This document shows positions 1 to 9,975 of a stretch of 64,000 nucleotides of DNA, one piece after another. The stretch's first letter is position 1; the number at the start of each line of letters is the position of its first letter. The position numbers and the translations under genes are program-made. Source of the DNA: Nitrospira sp. (GTDB taxonomy: Bacteria > Nitrospirota > Nitrospiria > Nitrospirales > Nitrospiraceae); contig CP060499.1 in the NCBI GenBank assembly GCA_024760525.1, positions 1 through 64,000 of the forward strand, read 5' to 3'. Under the pieces are notes generated by a model. That model was given only the letters and a program-made list of their open reading frames with translations. It did not search any database and was not told the DNA's origin.

Positions 1-53
1 ACATGATATGCAGCATGCCCTCATTCCGCGAAATTGAATCAATGGAAGGATAG

Positions 54-62
54 TTATCCACA
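54..62 (+). promoter_or_regulatory. DnaA box upstream of dnaA
   Basis: The nine bases TTATCCACA match the consensus DnaA box exactly. They lie about 40 bases before dnaA in an AT-rich stretch (TTATCCACAGGTGTGAATAA). This fits the edge of oriC or an autoregulatory site of dnaA. One box does not define an origin; the rest would lie before the window. Confidence 0.7.
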
Positions 63-100
63 GGTGTGAATAACCCTGTGCATAGAAATTTGAGTCACTT

Positions 101-1444
101 ATGACGAACGACGCTGTCTGGCAGGAAGTTCTGCAGTACATCAGAGCAAAGGTTCCAAAGCAGGTGTTTGATACGTGGTTTCTACCGGTGCATTTACACC
201 GGATTGAAAACTCGACCGCCCACATTGGAGTTCCGAACAAGTTCTTTGGTGAATGGCTGGACACTCATTATGGATCCCTTCTGGAAGAAGCCATAGCGAC
301 CGCTCGCGGTACCGGACCAATGGCCGTCGCGTTTACGGTGGTGGAAAAAACGGTTGGTCAGCCGATCGAACCTCCAAGCGCGGTAGGGATTGCGAGGACC
401 ACCAGTCAAACGCGGCCACGCCGCGGGATCCAGCTGAACCCGAAGTATACGTTCAAAAATTTCGTGGTCGGTGCCGGGAATCAATTTGCCCACGCCGCGT
501 GCATGGCCGTCGCCGAGCAGCCGGGTCAGACGTACAACCCGCTGTTCATATACGGAGGGGTAGGCTTGGGGAAGACCCACCTCTTGAACGCGATAGGGAA
601 TCATGTGGCTGAAAGAAGTGATGTCCGAATCGCCTATTTGACGACCGAGCAGTTCACGAATGAAGTGATCAACTCCATTCGGTACGACAAGATGATGGAT
701 CTCCGGAAGCGCTACCGGCACATCGACATGCTTATGATCGACGACATTCAATTTCTGGTCGGGAAGGAGCGCACGCAGGAGGAGTTTTTCCATACGTTCA
801 ATGCGTTGTACGAGGGGCACAAACAGATCGTTCTCTCCAGCGATCGCTTTCCCAAGGATATGCCGGATATCGAAGAACGCCTGCGATCTCGTTTTGAATG
901 GGGACTGATCGCAGATTTGCAACCTCCGGATGTGGAGACTCGCATCGCCATCTTGCGGAAGAAATCAGAGGATGAAGGAGTCAAACTGCCGGAAGATGTC
1001 ATCCAGTTCCTCTCCACCACGATGAAGAGTAATATCCGCGAACTTGAAGGAAGTCTGGTTCGATTAGGTGCGTATGCCTCGCTCACAGGGCAAGTCATTA
1101 CTCTCGAACTCGCAAAAAACGTTCTTCGCGACCTCATCGGCGACAAGAAGAAGATCGTCGCGATGGATGATATTCAGGAAGCGGTATGCTCCCAGTTTCA
1201 CGTCAAATTGACGGAACTGAAATCTCGCCGCCGGAGCAAAACCCTTGTGCATCCTCGGCAGATTGCGATGTATCTGTGTCGCGAACTCACCGACGCATCG
1301 TACCCGGAAATCGGAAGACAATTCGGCGGCAAGGATCATACGACCATCATTCACGCGTGCCGCCAGGTCGCGAAGGCCAAGGAGGCTGATACGGAGTTGC
1401 ATGCGACGCTCGAAACATTGAAGGAACATATTCTTCGAAGCTAA
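101..1444 (+). CDS. dnaA: Chromosomal replication initiator DnaA
   Basis: This is the AAA+ ATPase that binds DnaA boxes at oriC, melts the origin and loads the helicase. The 447 residues are normal for the family. The N-terminal helicase-interaction domain covers about residues 1-75 and is followed by a short linker. The Walker A motif GGVGLGKT is near residue 152 and the Walker B motif MLMIDDIQF near 210. The C-terminal duplex-binding domain carries the GGKDHTTIIHA signature. The ATG at 101 gives a full-length N-terminus, although no strong ribosome site precedes it. dnaN, gyrB and gyrA follow in the classical origin order. Confidence 0.98.
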   Translation: MTNDAVWQEVLQYIRAKVPKQVFDTWFLPVHLHRIENSTAHIGVPNKFFGEWLDTHYGSLLEEAIATARGTGPMAVAFTVVEKTVGQPIEPPSAVGIARTTSQTRPRRGIQLNPKYTFKNFVVGAGNQFAHAACMAVAEQPGQTYNPLFIYGGVGLGKTHLLNAIGNHVAERSDVRIAYLTTEQFTNEVINSIRYDKMMDLRKRYRHIDMLMIDDIQFLVGKERTQEEFFHTFNALYEGHKQIVLSSDRFPKDMPDIEERLRSRFEWGLIADLQPPDVETRIAILRKKSEDEGVKLPEDVIQFLSTTMKSNIRELEGSLVRLGAYASLTGQVITLELAKNVLRDLIGDKKKIVAMDDIQEAVCSQFHVKLTELKSRRRSKTLVHPRQIAMYLCRELTDASYPEIGRQFGGKDHTTIIHACRQVAKAKEADTELHATLETLKEHILRS

Positions 1445-1467
1445 CGAGTTGGCCGGGAGAGGACTCC

Positions 1468-2595
1468 ATGAAAGTACGCATTGGGCGAGATGAACTGTTG
1501 ACGGGTCTTCAACGGGTACAAGGCGTCGTGGAGAAACGCAATACGATGCCGATACTGTCCAACATTCTGTTGGAAGCCAGGCAGGATGGGGTGGAGATCA
1601 TTGCGACAGACCTCGAGATCGGCATGCGAGGTCTGTACAAGGCGACCATGATCACGAGCGGAGGCGTGACCATTTCGGCTCGTAAGCTGTTCGAGATCGT
1701 GAAGGAATTACCTCCCGGCGACATTGAATTGACGGCCACGGACAACAACTGGACCACCATCCAGGCGGGAAAGAGCCAATTCAAGGTGGTGGGACTTCCC
1801 AGCACCGAGTATCCGGCATTGCCGACGATCGAGCGGGAAGGGCTGACACCTCTCTCGGGAGACGGACTACTCGAATTGATTCGGAAGACCCTCTTTGCCG
1901 CGGGTGATAACGATGCCCGCTACATCTTGAACGGCCTTTTGGTGACGTTGGTTGCGACCGACAAGAAAACCACCCTCCGCTTAGTCGGCACTGACGGCCA
2001 TCGGCTGGCCGTGGCGGAACAGGAAGTGGGCAAGGCCGGCAGTAAAGGCATACCGCAGGAAATAAAAGCCATTATTCCCAAGAAAGCCGCGCATGAGATT
2101 CGACATCTGTTGGAAGAGGGAGGGGACAGTGATCCGCTCATCGGCTTCTCCAAGAATCTCATGATCTTCCGCAAGAGCGGTCTGCTGCTGACCTCACGGC
2201 TGATGGAAGGCAACTATCCCAACTACCAACAGGTGATTCCCAAAGAGAGCGGCAAGCACATCAGCGTGAACCGGGCAGAATTGGAAAGCGCGCTGCGCCG
2301 GGTGTCGGTGTTGTCCAAGGACAAGGCCAGCGCAGTAAAGGTTTCGTTCACTTCCGGCAAGATGACTCTGTTCTCGAGCAGTCCGGACTATGGAGAAGCG
2401 AGTGAGGAATTGCCGGCACGGTACGAGGGTGATGCGCTCAACACCGGATTCAACGCCCGGTATCTTTTGGATACGTTCAGTGTGATGGACGGGGACACAG
2501 TGTCTCTTCAGATGGATACGCCCCTGAGTCCGTGTCTCATTCAGGAGCCGGAAAGCCCCGGGTTCAAGTGCGTGGTCATGCCCATTAAGATTTAG
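1468..2595 (+). CDS. dnaN: DNA polymerase III beta subunit (sliding clamp)
   Basis: This is the beta clamp, a ring-shaped dimer that tethers DNA polymerase III to DNA. The 375 residues match the family length and its three-fold repeated clamp domain. It opens with a typical DnaN start (MKVRIGRDELLTGLQRVQGV) and ends in VMPIKI, close to the usual VMPMR-type C-terminus. A GGGAGAGGA ribosome site precedes the ATG. It lies 23 bases after dnaA and is probably co-transcribed with it. Confidence 0.98.
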   Translation: MKVRIGRDELLTGLQRVQGVVEKRNTMPILSNILLEARQDGVEIIATDLEIGMRGLYKATMITSGGVTISARKLFEIVKELPPGDIELTATDNNWTTIQAGKSQFKVVGLPSTEYPALPTIEREGLTPLSGDGLLELIRKTLFAAGDNDARYILNGLLVTLVATDKKTTLRLVGTDGHRLAVAEQEVGKAGSKGIPQEIKAIIPKKAAHEIRHLLEEGGDSDPLIGFSKNLMIFRKSGLLLTSRLMEGNYPNYQQVIPKESGKHISVNRAELESALRRVSVLSKDKASAVKVSFTSGKMTLFSSSPDYGEASEELPARYEGDALNTGFNARYLLDTFSVMDGDTVSLQMDTPLSPCLIQEPESPGFKCVVMPIKI

Positions 2596-2702
2596 CAGCA
2601 TGCTGCAAGCATCAGCCGGCATCGGTCTCGCATCGCGTCCTCCCGCTCATTTCCGGGGCAGAGACGGCGAAGTTCGTTTCTCAACACGTTGTTAGGAATC
2701 GG

Positions 2703-5171
2703 ATGGCCACAGAAGACTCTTCCCCACCCAAATCAGAAAGCTATCGCGCCGATCAAATCAAAGTCCTCGAGGGCCTCGATGCGGTACGAAAGCGGCCGGC
2801 CATGTACATCGGAAGCACCGGCGTGGATGGACTCCACCATCTGGTCTATGAAGTCGTCGACAACAGCGTCGACGAACATATGGCGGGGTTCGGCGAGGCG
2901 ATCGAAGTCACGATCCATATCGACGGGAGCGTGACGGTCATCGACAACGGGCGCGGTATTCCCACCGGCATGCATCCCACGCAACACAAGTCCGCCGCCG
3001 AGGTGGCGCTGACGGTCCTTCATGCGGGCGGTAAATTCGAGCAAGGCGCGTATACGGTCTCCGGCGGCCTGCACGGAGTCGGAATCTCCGTCGTGAACGC
3101 CTTGTCGGAATGGCTCGAGCTCGAGATCTGGCAGGACGCCCAGGTGTTCGAGCAGCGGTATGAGCGCGGGAAACCCAATGCACCCCTCAAGGCGACAGGC
3201 AAGACGAAGCGCCGAGGGACCAAGGTGCGGTTCAAGCCGGACGGTCAAGTGTTCGAGACGTTGGAATTCAGCTTCGACATTTTGGCTCAGCGGCTCCGCG
3301 AGCTGGCGTTTTTGAATAAAGGCCTGGCCATTACGTTGAGAGATGAGCGGAAAGAGCCGGCGAAAGAGCAGGTTTTTCTGTACAAGGGCGGGATCGTGTC
3401 CTTCGTCGAACATCTGAACGAAGCCAAAACGCCGCTGCACAAACCGATCCATGTCAAGGTTGAGAAGCCGGAAATGATTCTGGAGGTCGCGCTTCAGTAC
3501 AACGACAGTTATGCTGAAAACCTGTTTTCATTCGCGAACAACATCAACACCAAAGAAGGCGGCACGCATTTGGTGGGATTCAAGGCCGCTCTGACCAGGA
3601 CGATCAACACCTATGCGAACGCGAACGATCTGCTCAAGAAAGAAACCGAGTCGCTGAGCGGCGACGATGTGCGCGAGGGGCTCACCGCCGTCGTCAGCGT
3701 CAAGGTGCGCAATCCGCAATTCGAGGGGCAGACGAAAGCGAAGCTCGGCAACAGCGAAGTAAAAGGTGTCGTCGAGACGGCGGTCAACGAGAAACTGGGC
3801 GCCTATTTCGAGGAAAATCCGCCGGTCGCGCGCAAGATCATCGGCAAGGCGATCGATGCGGCCCGCGCCCGCGAAGCCGCCCGCAAAGCCAAGGATCTGA
3901 TCAGACGCAAGAGCGCGCTCGATGGAGGTTCACTTCCCGGGAAATTGGCGGATTGTTCGGAAAAGGATCCGGCCTTGAGCGAGCTGTACATCGTAGAGGG
4001 CGATTCAGCCGGCGGATCCGCGAAGCAAGGACGCGACCGCAAGTTCCAAGCCATCTTGCCGCTGAAAGGAAAGATCCTGAACGTCGAGAAGGCGCGTTTC
4101 GACAAGATGCTGTCGAGCGACGAGATCAGGACGCTCATCATGGCGCTGGGAACCGGAATCGGCCGCAAGCGGGAAGAAAGCGACAAGGCGGAGAAAGACA
4201 CGTTTGATATCGCCAAGGCTCGCTATCACAAGATCATTCTCATGACCGATGCCGACGTCGACGGCAGCCACATCCGTACCTTGCTCTTGACGTTCTTTTT
4301 CCGGCAAATGCCCGAGCTGATTGAACGGGGTTATATCTACATCGCTCAGCCACCGCTGTTCAAAGTGAAGAAAGGCAAGACGGAGCGGTATCTAAAGGAT
4401 GAAGGGTCGCTGAACGAGTACTTGGCCGACCTCGCGGTCGAGGATGTCGAACTGTACATGGAAGGGGCTCAGGGATACGTGACCGGGCGCCGGTTGTTGC
4501 CGATTCTAAAGAAAATGATCTCGTTCGAAACATTGCTCGGTCGCCTCAATAAAAAGCCGTACGAAGCCACCATGCTGCGCGCCTTTGTCGATGAACCGGG
4601 GCTCGATCGCGAGCTCCTGAAGGATCGAGCGGCACTCCAACGATCGGTCGAAAACGTCAAGAGGGCGCTGGCCGTGGCGTTTCCGAAGGTGACATCGACG
4701 TTCGGCGTGCTCGACGATGAAGAACATCAATCGAACAAGGTTGTGTGCCGGCTTCACACTAACGGTGTCACCCACGAACTGGACGTCACTCACGAACTGG
4801 TCGGTTCCGCAGACTTCCGTGAGCTGCAGAAACTGACTCCTTCTGCCATCGGATTAGGGCGTCCACCCTACCAGCTCAAAGCAAAAGGTCACGAGAGTCC
4901 CTATCGCACGACCGATGAACTGGCGAAGGCGATCTTGGATATGGGGAAGCAGGGACTGAGCATCCAGCGGTACAAAGGTTTGGGAGAAATGAACCCTGGA
5001 CAGCTCTGGGAAACCACCATGAATCCTGAAATGCGCACGCTCTTGAGGGTGACGCTCGAAGACCTCACCGGGGTCGACGAGATCTTTACGATTCTGATGG
5101 GCGATGAGGTCGAACCTCGGCGTCATTTCATTCAAACCCATGCCCTCGAAGTGAAAAACCTGGACGTCTAA
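2703..5171 (+). CDS. gyrB: DNA gyrase subunit B
   Basis: This is the ATPase subunit of gyrase, which drives negative supercoiling. The GHKL ATPase region is at the N-terminus (DNSVDEH, DNGRGIP, GGLHGVGISVVNALS). The transducer domain follows, then the TOPRIM domain with EGDSAGGSAKQGRDR and the metal-binding DADVDGSHIR. The C-terminus has the QRYKGLGEMNP signature. At 822 residues it carries the roughly 170-residue TOPRIM insert typical of Gram-negative GyrB and absent from the shorter Firmicute enzyme. The ATG at 2703 is preceded by AGGAATCGG. Confidence 0.98.
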   Translation: MATEDSSPPKSESYRADQIKVLEGLDAVRKRPAMYIGSTGVDGLHHLVYEVVDNSVDEHMAGFGEAIEVTIHIDGSVTVIDNGRGIPTGMHPTQHKSAAEVALTVLHAGGKFEQGAYTVSGGLHGVGISVVNALSEWLELEIWQDAQVFEQRYERGKPNAPLKATGKTKRRGTKVRFKPDGQVFETLEFSFDILAQRLRELAFLNKGLAITLRDERKEPAKEQVFLYKGGIVSFVEHLNEAKTPLHKPIHVKVEKPEMILEVALQYNDSYAENLFSFANNINTKEGGTHLVGFKAALTRTINTYANANDLLKKETESLSGDDVREGLTAVVSVKVRNPQFEGQTKAKLGNSEVKGVVETAVNEKLGAYFEENPPVARKIIGKAIDAARAREAARKAKDLIRRKSALDGGSLPGKLADCSEKDPALSELYIVEGDSAGGSAKQGRDRKFQAILPLKGKILNVEKARFDKMLSSDEIRTLIMALGTGIGRKREESDKAEKDTFDIAKARYHKIILMTDADVDGSHIRTLLLTFFFRQMPELIERGYIYIAQPPLFKVKKGKTERYLKDEGSLNEYLADLAVEDVELYMEGAQGYVTGRRLLPILKKMISFETLLGRLNKKPYEATMLRAFVDEPGLDRELLKDRAALQRSVENVKRALAVAFPKVTSTFGVLDDEEHQSNKVVCRLHTNGVTHELDVTHELVGSADFRELQKLTPSAIGLGRPPYQLKAKGHESPYRTTDELAKAILDMGKQGLSIQRYKGLGEMNPGQLWETTMNPEMRTLLRVTLEDLTGVDEIFTILMGDEVEPRRHFIQTHALEVKNLDV

Positions 5172-5254
5172 AACATGTCATTCGTCAACCGGACAAGAAG
5201 TCTTACGAATCGATCGGCGGATGACGCTCGACGGAGAACGAGGAGTTAATCGGA

Positions 5255-7732
5255 ATGCCTCCTGATGAACGGTTAGGCCACATCGCCATCGAAGACGAGA
5301 TGAAATCGTCTTACCTGGACTATGCGATGAGCGTCATCGTGGGACGAGCGCTGCCCGACGTTCGTGACGGCCTCAAACCGGTCCATCGCCGCATCTTGTT
5401 CGGTATGAACGAAATGGGTCTCGCCTCCAATCGGGCCTACCGCAAATCGGCGAAGATCGTGGGCGAGATCATGGGCAATTATCATCCCCACGGTGACTCG
5501 GCCATTTATGACACCCTTGTGCGCATGGCGCAGGATTTCAACATGCGCTATCCCCTCGTTGACGGGCAGGGCAACTATGGGTCCATGGACGGCGACTCAG
5601 CGGCCGCCATGCGCTATACCGAAGCGCGCATGACCAAACTGGCCGAAGAGATGCTGGCCGACATCGACAAGGAAACGGTCGATTTCGGCCCAAACTATGA
5701 CGAATCGTTACAGGAACCCCTGGTGCTACCGACCAGGGTGCCGAATCTCCTGGTCAATGGAGCGGGTGGCATCGCGGTGGGCTATGCCACCAACATCCCG
5801 ACGCACAATATCGCCGAAATCATCGATGGATTGCTTCTCGTGTTGGAGAACCCGGAGGTGACGATCGCCCAGCTGATGAGGAAGATCCCGGGGCCTGATT
5901 TTCCCACGGCCGGATTCATCTACGGCATGAGCGGGATCAAAGAGGCCTACGAGACGGGCCGAGGCCTCCTCACCTTGAGGGCGAAGGTTGCGGTGGAGAC
6001 CGATGAGCGCACCGAACGCGAGCGCCTCATCGTCACGGAGATTCCCTATCAAGTCAACAAGGTGTCATTGATCAAGAAGATCGCCGAGTTGGTTCAGGAA
6101 GACCGGATCAAAGGCATCTCGGACCTACGAGACGAATCATCGGATCGCGAAGGGGTGCGGGTGGTGATCGAGCTCAAGCGGGGTGAAATCCCCTTGGTGG
6201 TGTTGAACAATCTGTACAAGCATACCCCGCTCGAAATCACCTTCGGCGTCATCATGCTGGCCTTGGTCAACAATCGACCGGAAATCCTGAATCTCAAGCA
6301 GATCCTCCGTCATTTCCTCGAACATCGGCGCGAAGTTGTCGTGAGACGGACGGCGTTCGAGCTCAAAAAAGCGGAGGAACGGGCGCACATTCTGGAAGGG
6401 CTCAAGATCGCGCTCGACCATCTCGATGCCGTGATCGCGCTTATCCGCAGGTCCCAATCACCGGACGAAGCGAGAGCCGGTTTGATGCGGCAATTCAGCC
6501 TCACCGAGATCCAGGCCACTGCGATCCTGGATATGCGGCTCCAGCGCCTGACACAGTTGGAACGCGCCAAACTCGTCGAGGAATACCAGGAAGTGCTGAA
6601 ACAGATCGAATACCTGAAGTCCGTGCTCGCAAGCGAAGCGCTGGTCCGAAACATCATTAAGGACGAGCTGACGGAAATTCGTGAGGCTTACAAGGACGAG
6701 CGGAAGACCCAGATCATCAAAGAAGAGGCGGAGATCAGCCTTGAAGACCTGATTGCGGAAGAAGAAGTGATCGTGACCATCTCGCACGCCGGATACATCA
6801 AACGAAATGCCGCGTCCCTCTATCGCGCTCAGCGACGAGGCGGCAAGGGCAAGATCGGAATGGGTATCAAGGAAGAGGACTTCGCCGAGAATCTCTTTAC
6901 CGCCTCCACCCACGATTCACTCCTCTTTTTCACGGACGCGGGAAAGGTCTATTGGCTGAAAGTCCATGAAATTCCCGAGGCCAGCCGGGCCGCGAAGGGC
7001 AAAGCCCTGGTCAATCTGCTCGCCTTGTCAGGCAATGAAAAAGTCACGGCGACATTGCCGGTGAAAGAATTCCGAGACGACCGATATATCGTGATGGGCA
7101 CCAAGAAGGGCGTCATCAAGAAGACGGAACTGTCCGCGTTCAGTAACCCGAGGCAAGGCGGGATCATCGCGTTGGGACTTGAGGGGGGCGATAGACTGAT
7201 CGGCGTGCAACTGACCGATGGACAGCGGGAAATCCTTCTGGGGACCCGCCAGGGCATCACCATTCGGTTTAAAGAAGAAGAAGTGAGGCCGATGGGCCGG
7301 ACGGCATATGGAGTCAAAGGGATTACGCTCGAAGAGGGCAATGAAGTCATCGGCATGGAAACCATCACTCCCGATTCCACGACCTCGCTGTTGACCGTTA
7401 CGGAAGGGGGCTACGGCAAACGGACACCCGTGGGCGAGTATCGCATTCAGGGGCGTGGCGGCAAGGGCATTATCAGCGTGAAGACGACAGAGCGAAACGG
7501 TCCGGCCGTCGGGTTCCTGCAAGTACGAGACGGCGACGAAATCATGCTGATCGCCGCGCAGGGAAAGGTGCTTCGTTGCAAGGTGGACGACATCCGTGAA
7601 ATCGGCCGGAATACCCAAGGAGTTCGCATTCTGGATCTCGACGGCGAAGGAGACCGCGTTGTGAGTGTCGCGAGACTGGCCGAAGCCGTCGAGCGAGAGG
7701 AGACGGCTTCGGAGGGCACGGCGGAGACTTAA
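5255..7732 (+). CDS. gyrA: DNA gyrase subunit A
   Basis: This is the DNA-cutting and rejoining subunit of gyrase. The catalytic tyrosine is Tyr121 in AAAMRYTEARM. The quinolone region reads HPHGDSAIYD, with Ser82 and Asp86 at the positions of E. coli Ser83 and Asp87, so no common resistance substitution is visible. The C-terminal beta-pinwheel carries a perfect GyrA box (QRRGGKG), which marks true gyrase rather than topoisomerase IV. The 825 residues are normal. A GAGGAG site precedes the ATG, 83 bases after gyrB. Confidence 0.98.
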   Translation: MPPDERLGHIAIEDEMKSSYLDYAMSVIVGRALPDVRDGLKPVHRRILFGMNEMGLASNRAYRKSAKIVGEIMGNYHPHGDSAIYDTLVRMAQDFNMRYPLVDGQGNYGSMDGDSAAAMRYTEARMTKLAEEMLADIDKETVDFGPNYDESLQEPLVLPTRVPNLLVNGAGGIAVGYATNIPTHNIAEIIDGLLLVLENPEVTIAQLMRKIPGPDFPTAGFIYGMSGIKEAYETGRGLLTLRAKVAVETDERTERERLIVTEIPYQVNKVSLIKKIAELVQEDRIKGISDLRDESSDREGVRVVIELKRGEIPLVVLNNLYKHTPLEITFGVIMLALVNNRPEILNLKQILRHFLEHRREVVVRRTAFELKKAEERAHILEGLKIALDHLDAVIALIRRSQSPDEARAGLMRQFSLTEIQATAILDMRLQRLTQLERAKLVEEYQEVLKQIEYLKSVLASEALVRNIIKDELTEIREAYKDERKTQIIKEEAEISLEDLIAEEEVIVTISHAGYIKRNAASLYRAQRRGGKGKIGMGIKEEDFAENLFTASTHDSLLFFTDAGKVYWLKVHEIPEASRAAKGKALVNLLALSGNEKVTATLPVKEFRDDRYIVMGTKKGVIKKTELSAFSNPRQGGIIALGLEGGDRLIGVQLTDGQREILLGTRQGITIRFKEEEVRPMGRTAYGVKGITLEEGNEVIGMETITPDSTTSLLTVTEGGYGKRTPVGEYRIQGRGGKGIISVKTTERNGPAVGFLQVRDGDEIMLIAAQGKVLRCKVDDIREIGRNTQGVRILDLDGEGDRVVSVARLAEAVEREETASEGTAET

Positions 7733-7754
7733 CCTGACCCCGCAACCAGGTTCA

Positions 7755-8366
7755 ATGCACCAGCAGGCATCCTCTCCCATGCCATCTGCCGGTCCTAAGG
7801 CCAAGAAGCCGCTGGACATCGTCGTCAAATTCGGACTCGCCGTCTTTGTGGGATCCTTCGCCCTGATCTGGGGAGGCATGTATCTCAGCCGTCCCGATCG
7901 ATCGATTCCTCCCTATACCGTCGGTTCTCAGTCAGGCCATGTCGTCGCGACGGATGTCCCGTCAGGGACTCACGATGATCAGATTGAAAAGTTACTGAAT
8001 CGTTTCCGGAAGGTCGGTCATGAGACACGGGATTTCGGTCGCATGAAGATCTATCCCACGACCCCGGGCGATGCGGGGGGCCGGTACAGACAGATCGTGA
8101 TTTATGTATTCGACGATCACGGATGGACCGATCCGGAAGTATTGACAAAGTTCCTGGCGGGAGACGCGACGACGATCAAGAACTATGAACAAGCCATGCG
8201 CGGATACTATCGCTTGCTGGACCAGGAAGAAGAAGGAGGCTTGGGTCCCATGCCCAAGAATGGGCAACTCTCCGGCGACACACGGATCCTGTTCAAGGGA
8301 CTTGTGACGGACCCTTTGCCGGTCGAGACGGAACGCGAAGAGGGTATCTCGATATCACCTCTCTAA
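7755..8366 (+). CDS. Single-pass membrane protein of unknown function
   Basis: I do not recognise this family. The protein has about 203 residues: a short polar N-terminus, one strong membrane helix (about residues 24-45, VVKFGLAVFVGSFALIWGG) and a mostly charged soluble part that is probably outside the cytoplasmic membrane. Starts at 7755 or 7779 are both possible; neither has a strong ribosome site. It follows gyrA by 22 bases on the same strand and may be co-transcribed. Its 3' end overlaps the convergent DciA-like gene by 74 bases. Confidence 0.7.
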   Translation: MHQQASSPMPSAGPKAKKPLDIVVKFGLAVFVGSFALIWGGMYLSRPDRSIPPYTVGSQSGHVVATDVPSGTHDDQIEKLLNRFRKVGHETRDFGRMKIYPTTPGDAGGRYRQIVIYVFDDHGWTDPEVLTKFLAGDATTIKNYEQAMRGYYRLLDQEEEGGLGPMPKNGQLSGDTRILFKGLVTDPLPVETEREEGISISPL

Positions 8367-8796
8367 GCCGCTCACGGAGAGAGGGATCTTGTATCGCGGC
8401 GGTATGCGAGGCGACCTCAGCCCACGATTCCTTTGTCGGACCTGAGGGCAAGTCGGGGCCGTGAACAGTTGGAGCATCCTCGTTCTGACTGGGAATCTCT
8501 CCGACCCGAAATGCAATGTCCGTCACAAACCCCGCTCCAGCCTCCGTCTCCAGCTTCGCCAAGAGCACAGGCTTGAGGAATGTCAGTTGTTGTAGCCAGA
8601 CGGGATTCCTGACGATCAGGTACAGTTTCTTGAAGCGAATCTGGACCGGCCAGGTGTGGGAAGCCGTGGGCTCACCCACGATGGCATGCCAACGACGCTG
8701 CAGGCGAAGTTCCAGCAGCCTCGATTCCAGACCAAGCCGCTTCGAAAGACCGGTAAGAATGCTGCTGAAGGAATCGAGTGTCCGAGGTCCAGTCAT
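8293..8796 (-). CDS. DUF721/DciA-like protein
   Basis: The N-terminal half looks like the DUF721/DciA family: LELRLQRRWHAIVGEPTAS and then a YLIVRNPVWLQQLTFLKP segment, which resembles the KH-like fold of DciA. DciA loads or recruits the replicative helicase in bacteria that lack DnaC or DnaI. A position next to the dnaA/gyr cluster suits that role. The C-terminal 60 or so residues look disordered. Its end overlaps the convergent upstream gene by 74 bases. The family call is by motif only. Confidence 0.75.
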   Translation of the reverse strand: MTGPRTLDSFSSILTGLSKRLGLESRLLELRLQRRWHAIVGEPTASHTWPVQIRFKKLYLIVRNPVWLQQLTFLKPVLLAKLETEAGAGFVTDIAFRVGEIPSQNEDAPTVHGPDLPSGPTKESWAEVASHTAAIQDPSLRERLREVISRYPLRVPSRPAKGPSQVP

Positions 8797-8848
8797 GTGG
8801 CATCATAGGCGGTAGCAGAGAAAGAGATCAAGGCGTAGGGTTCAGGAC

Positions 8849-9322
8849 ATGGCAAAAGAGGCGGACGATCAGCGGAAAGTCGTGGTCACGAATCGGAAGG
8901 CGTACCACGATTATTTTATCGAAGAAAAGTTCGAAGCCGGGATTGTGCTTAAAGGGACCGAAGTGAAATCGCTTCGTGACAGACGAGTGAATCTACAAGA
9001 CAGTTATGCAACCGTTAAAGACGGCGAAGTCTTTCTTCAGCACTGCCACATCAGTCCGTACAGTCACGGCAACATCATGAACCACGATCCGATCAGGACG
9101 CGCAAACTGCTCCTTCATCGAAAGGAGATCAACAAGCTCCTCGGGAAAACCCAGCAGAAAGGACTCACGTTGGTTCCTCTCCGCATTTATTTTTCAGAGC
9201 GAGGCCAGGCGAAGGTCGAACTTGGATTGGCAAAAGGTAAGAAGCAGCATGATCGCCGGGAATCGATCAAAGCTCGGGAAGCAGGGCGAGAAGTTGAACG
9301 GGCAATTAAAGAGAGAAAATAG
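8849..9322 (+). CDS. smpB: SsrA-binding protein SmpB
   Basis: SmpB partners with tmRNA in trans-translation, which rescues stalled ribosomes and tags the partial product. The 157 residues match the family. Characteristic stretches are NRKAYHDYFIEEKFEAGIVL, GTEVKSLRDRRVNLQDSYA, the HISPYSHGN segment and a strongly basic tail (KGKKQHDRRESIKAREAGRE). I see no ssrA gene nearby; smpB and ssrA are often unlinked. Confidence 0.97.
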   Translation: MAKEADDQRKVVVTNRKAYHDYFIEEKFEAGIVLKGTEVKSLRDRRVNLQDSYATVKDGEVFLQHCHISPYSHGNIMNHDPIRTRKLLLHRKEINKLLGKTQQKGLTLVPLRIYFSERGQAKVELGLAKGKKQHDRRESIKAREAGREVERAIKERK

Positions 9323-9975
9323 TACGGAGGCGGAGAGACAGCCGAAGAACCGTTCGTTTCAGACCGGAGCAGAGGAGCCACACGGCGCGTTTCGGTGACT
9401 GCGAAGCAAACGTCCTAATTCCTATTTACAGGAAGCGCGGTCCCCTGCTCTTTATCTCAAGACAGGTAGGCTTTCCTTTGACTATTCCCGCTCCAGAGAC
9501 AGTGCCTTGTACATCACCCCAACGGCGGCGCTCAGCGCCGGCACTGCGAAGCATATCGTCATGATCGATCTTCACTCCTTGCCATTCCATGCCAGGTGGT
9601 TTGATATCTGTGGCGCGGGCGATCGGCTCAACGGCGCGCGAGCTGCAACATCGAGTACAACACACCGAATATGGCGGCGAGCAAGAATATTTCAATGAAC
9701 GAGATCATAGTAGTCATTCACCCCCTTTCACACACTCTATGTATACACCGCCAACATGAAGCCCCCATGAGGAGATCGTGAAGAGTTCTTCATGGATCGA
9801 GACCCCGACTTCTGTAAATGCACGTTTGTGTTCACTGAAAAGCGGTAGGGGTCAATTCCAATCTCGACTGACCATTTGGTAGGCAGCTTATTATCATCGC
9901 CGCTTCCATATGCACTTAGGGGCTCCATCGAAGCAGTAGCTCTGCGAAGGGTACGGGTAGAGAATGCCGGGGATG
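9323..9975. other. Intergenic region, mostly empty
   Basis: This 650-base stretch between smpB and the histidine kinase gene has no convincing gene of normal size. Two very short minus-strand frames encode hydrophobic peptides. The better one, at 9628-9717, is listed separately. I looked for a tmRNA after smpB and saw no Ala-tRNA-like end or tag frame. Confidence 0.5.
9628..9717 (-). CDS. Possible 29-aa membrane miniprotein
   Basis: An ATG directly preceded by the strong purine-rich site AAAGGGGGTGA opens a 29-codon frame. The peptide starts MTTMISFIEIFLLAAIFGV and ends in LQLARR, giving one membrane helix and a basic C-terminal end. This composition is typical of small membrane proteins that sit beside larger complexes, but no partner is adjacent. 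Only the ribosome site and the hydrophobic pattern support it, so it may be a chance frame. Confidence 0.35.
   Translation of the reverse strand: MTTMISFIEIFLLAAIFGVLYSMLQLARR

Noticed and set aside
7028..7879. Long minus-strand frame (283 codons) opposite gyrA
   Set aside because: It lies almost wholly antisense to a certain gene, has no recognisable motif and the composition of an antisense shadow in GC-rich DNA.
9482..9562. 26-codon hydrophobic minus-strand frame near the 29-aa peptide
   Set aside because: The AAGGAG site is too far from the ATG and the peptide has a weak helix; mentioned only as a companion.
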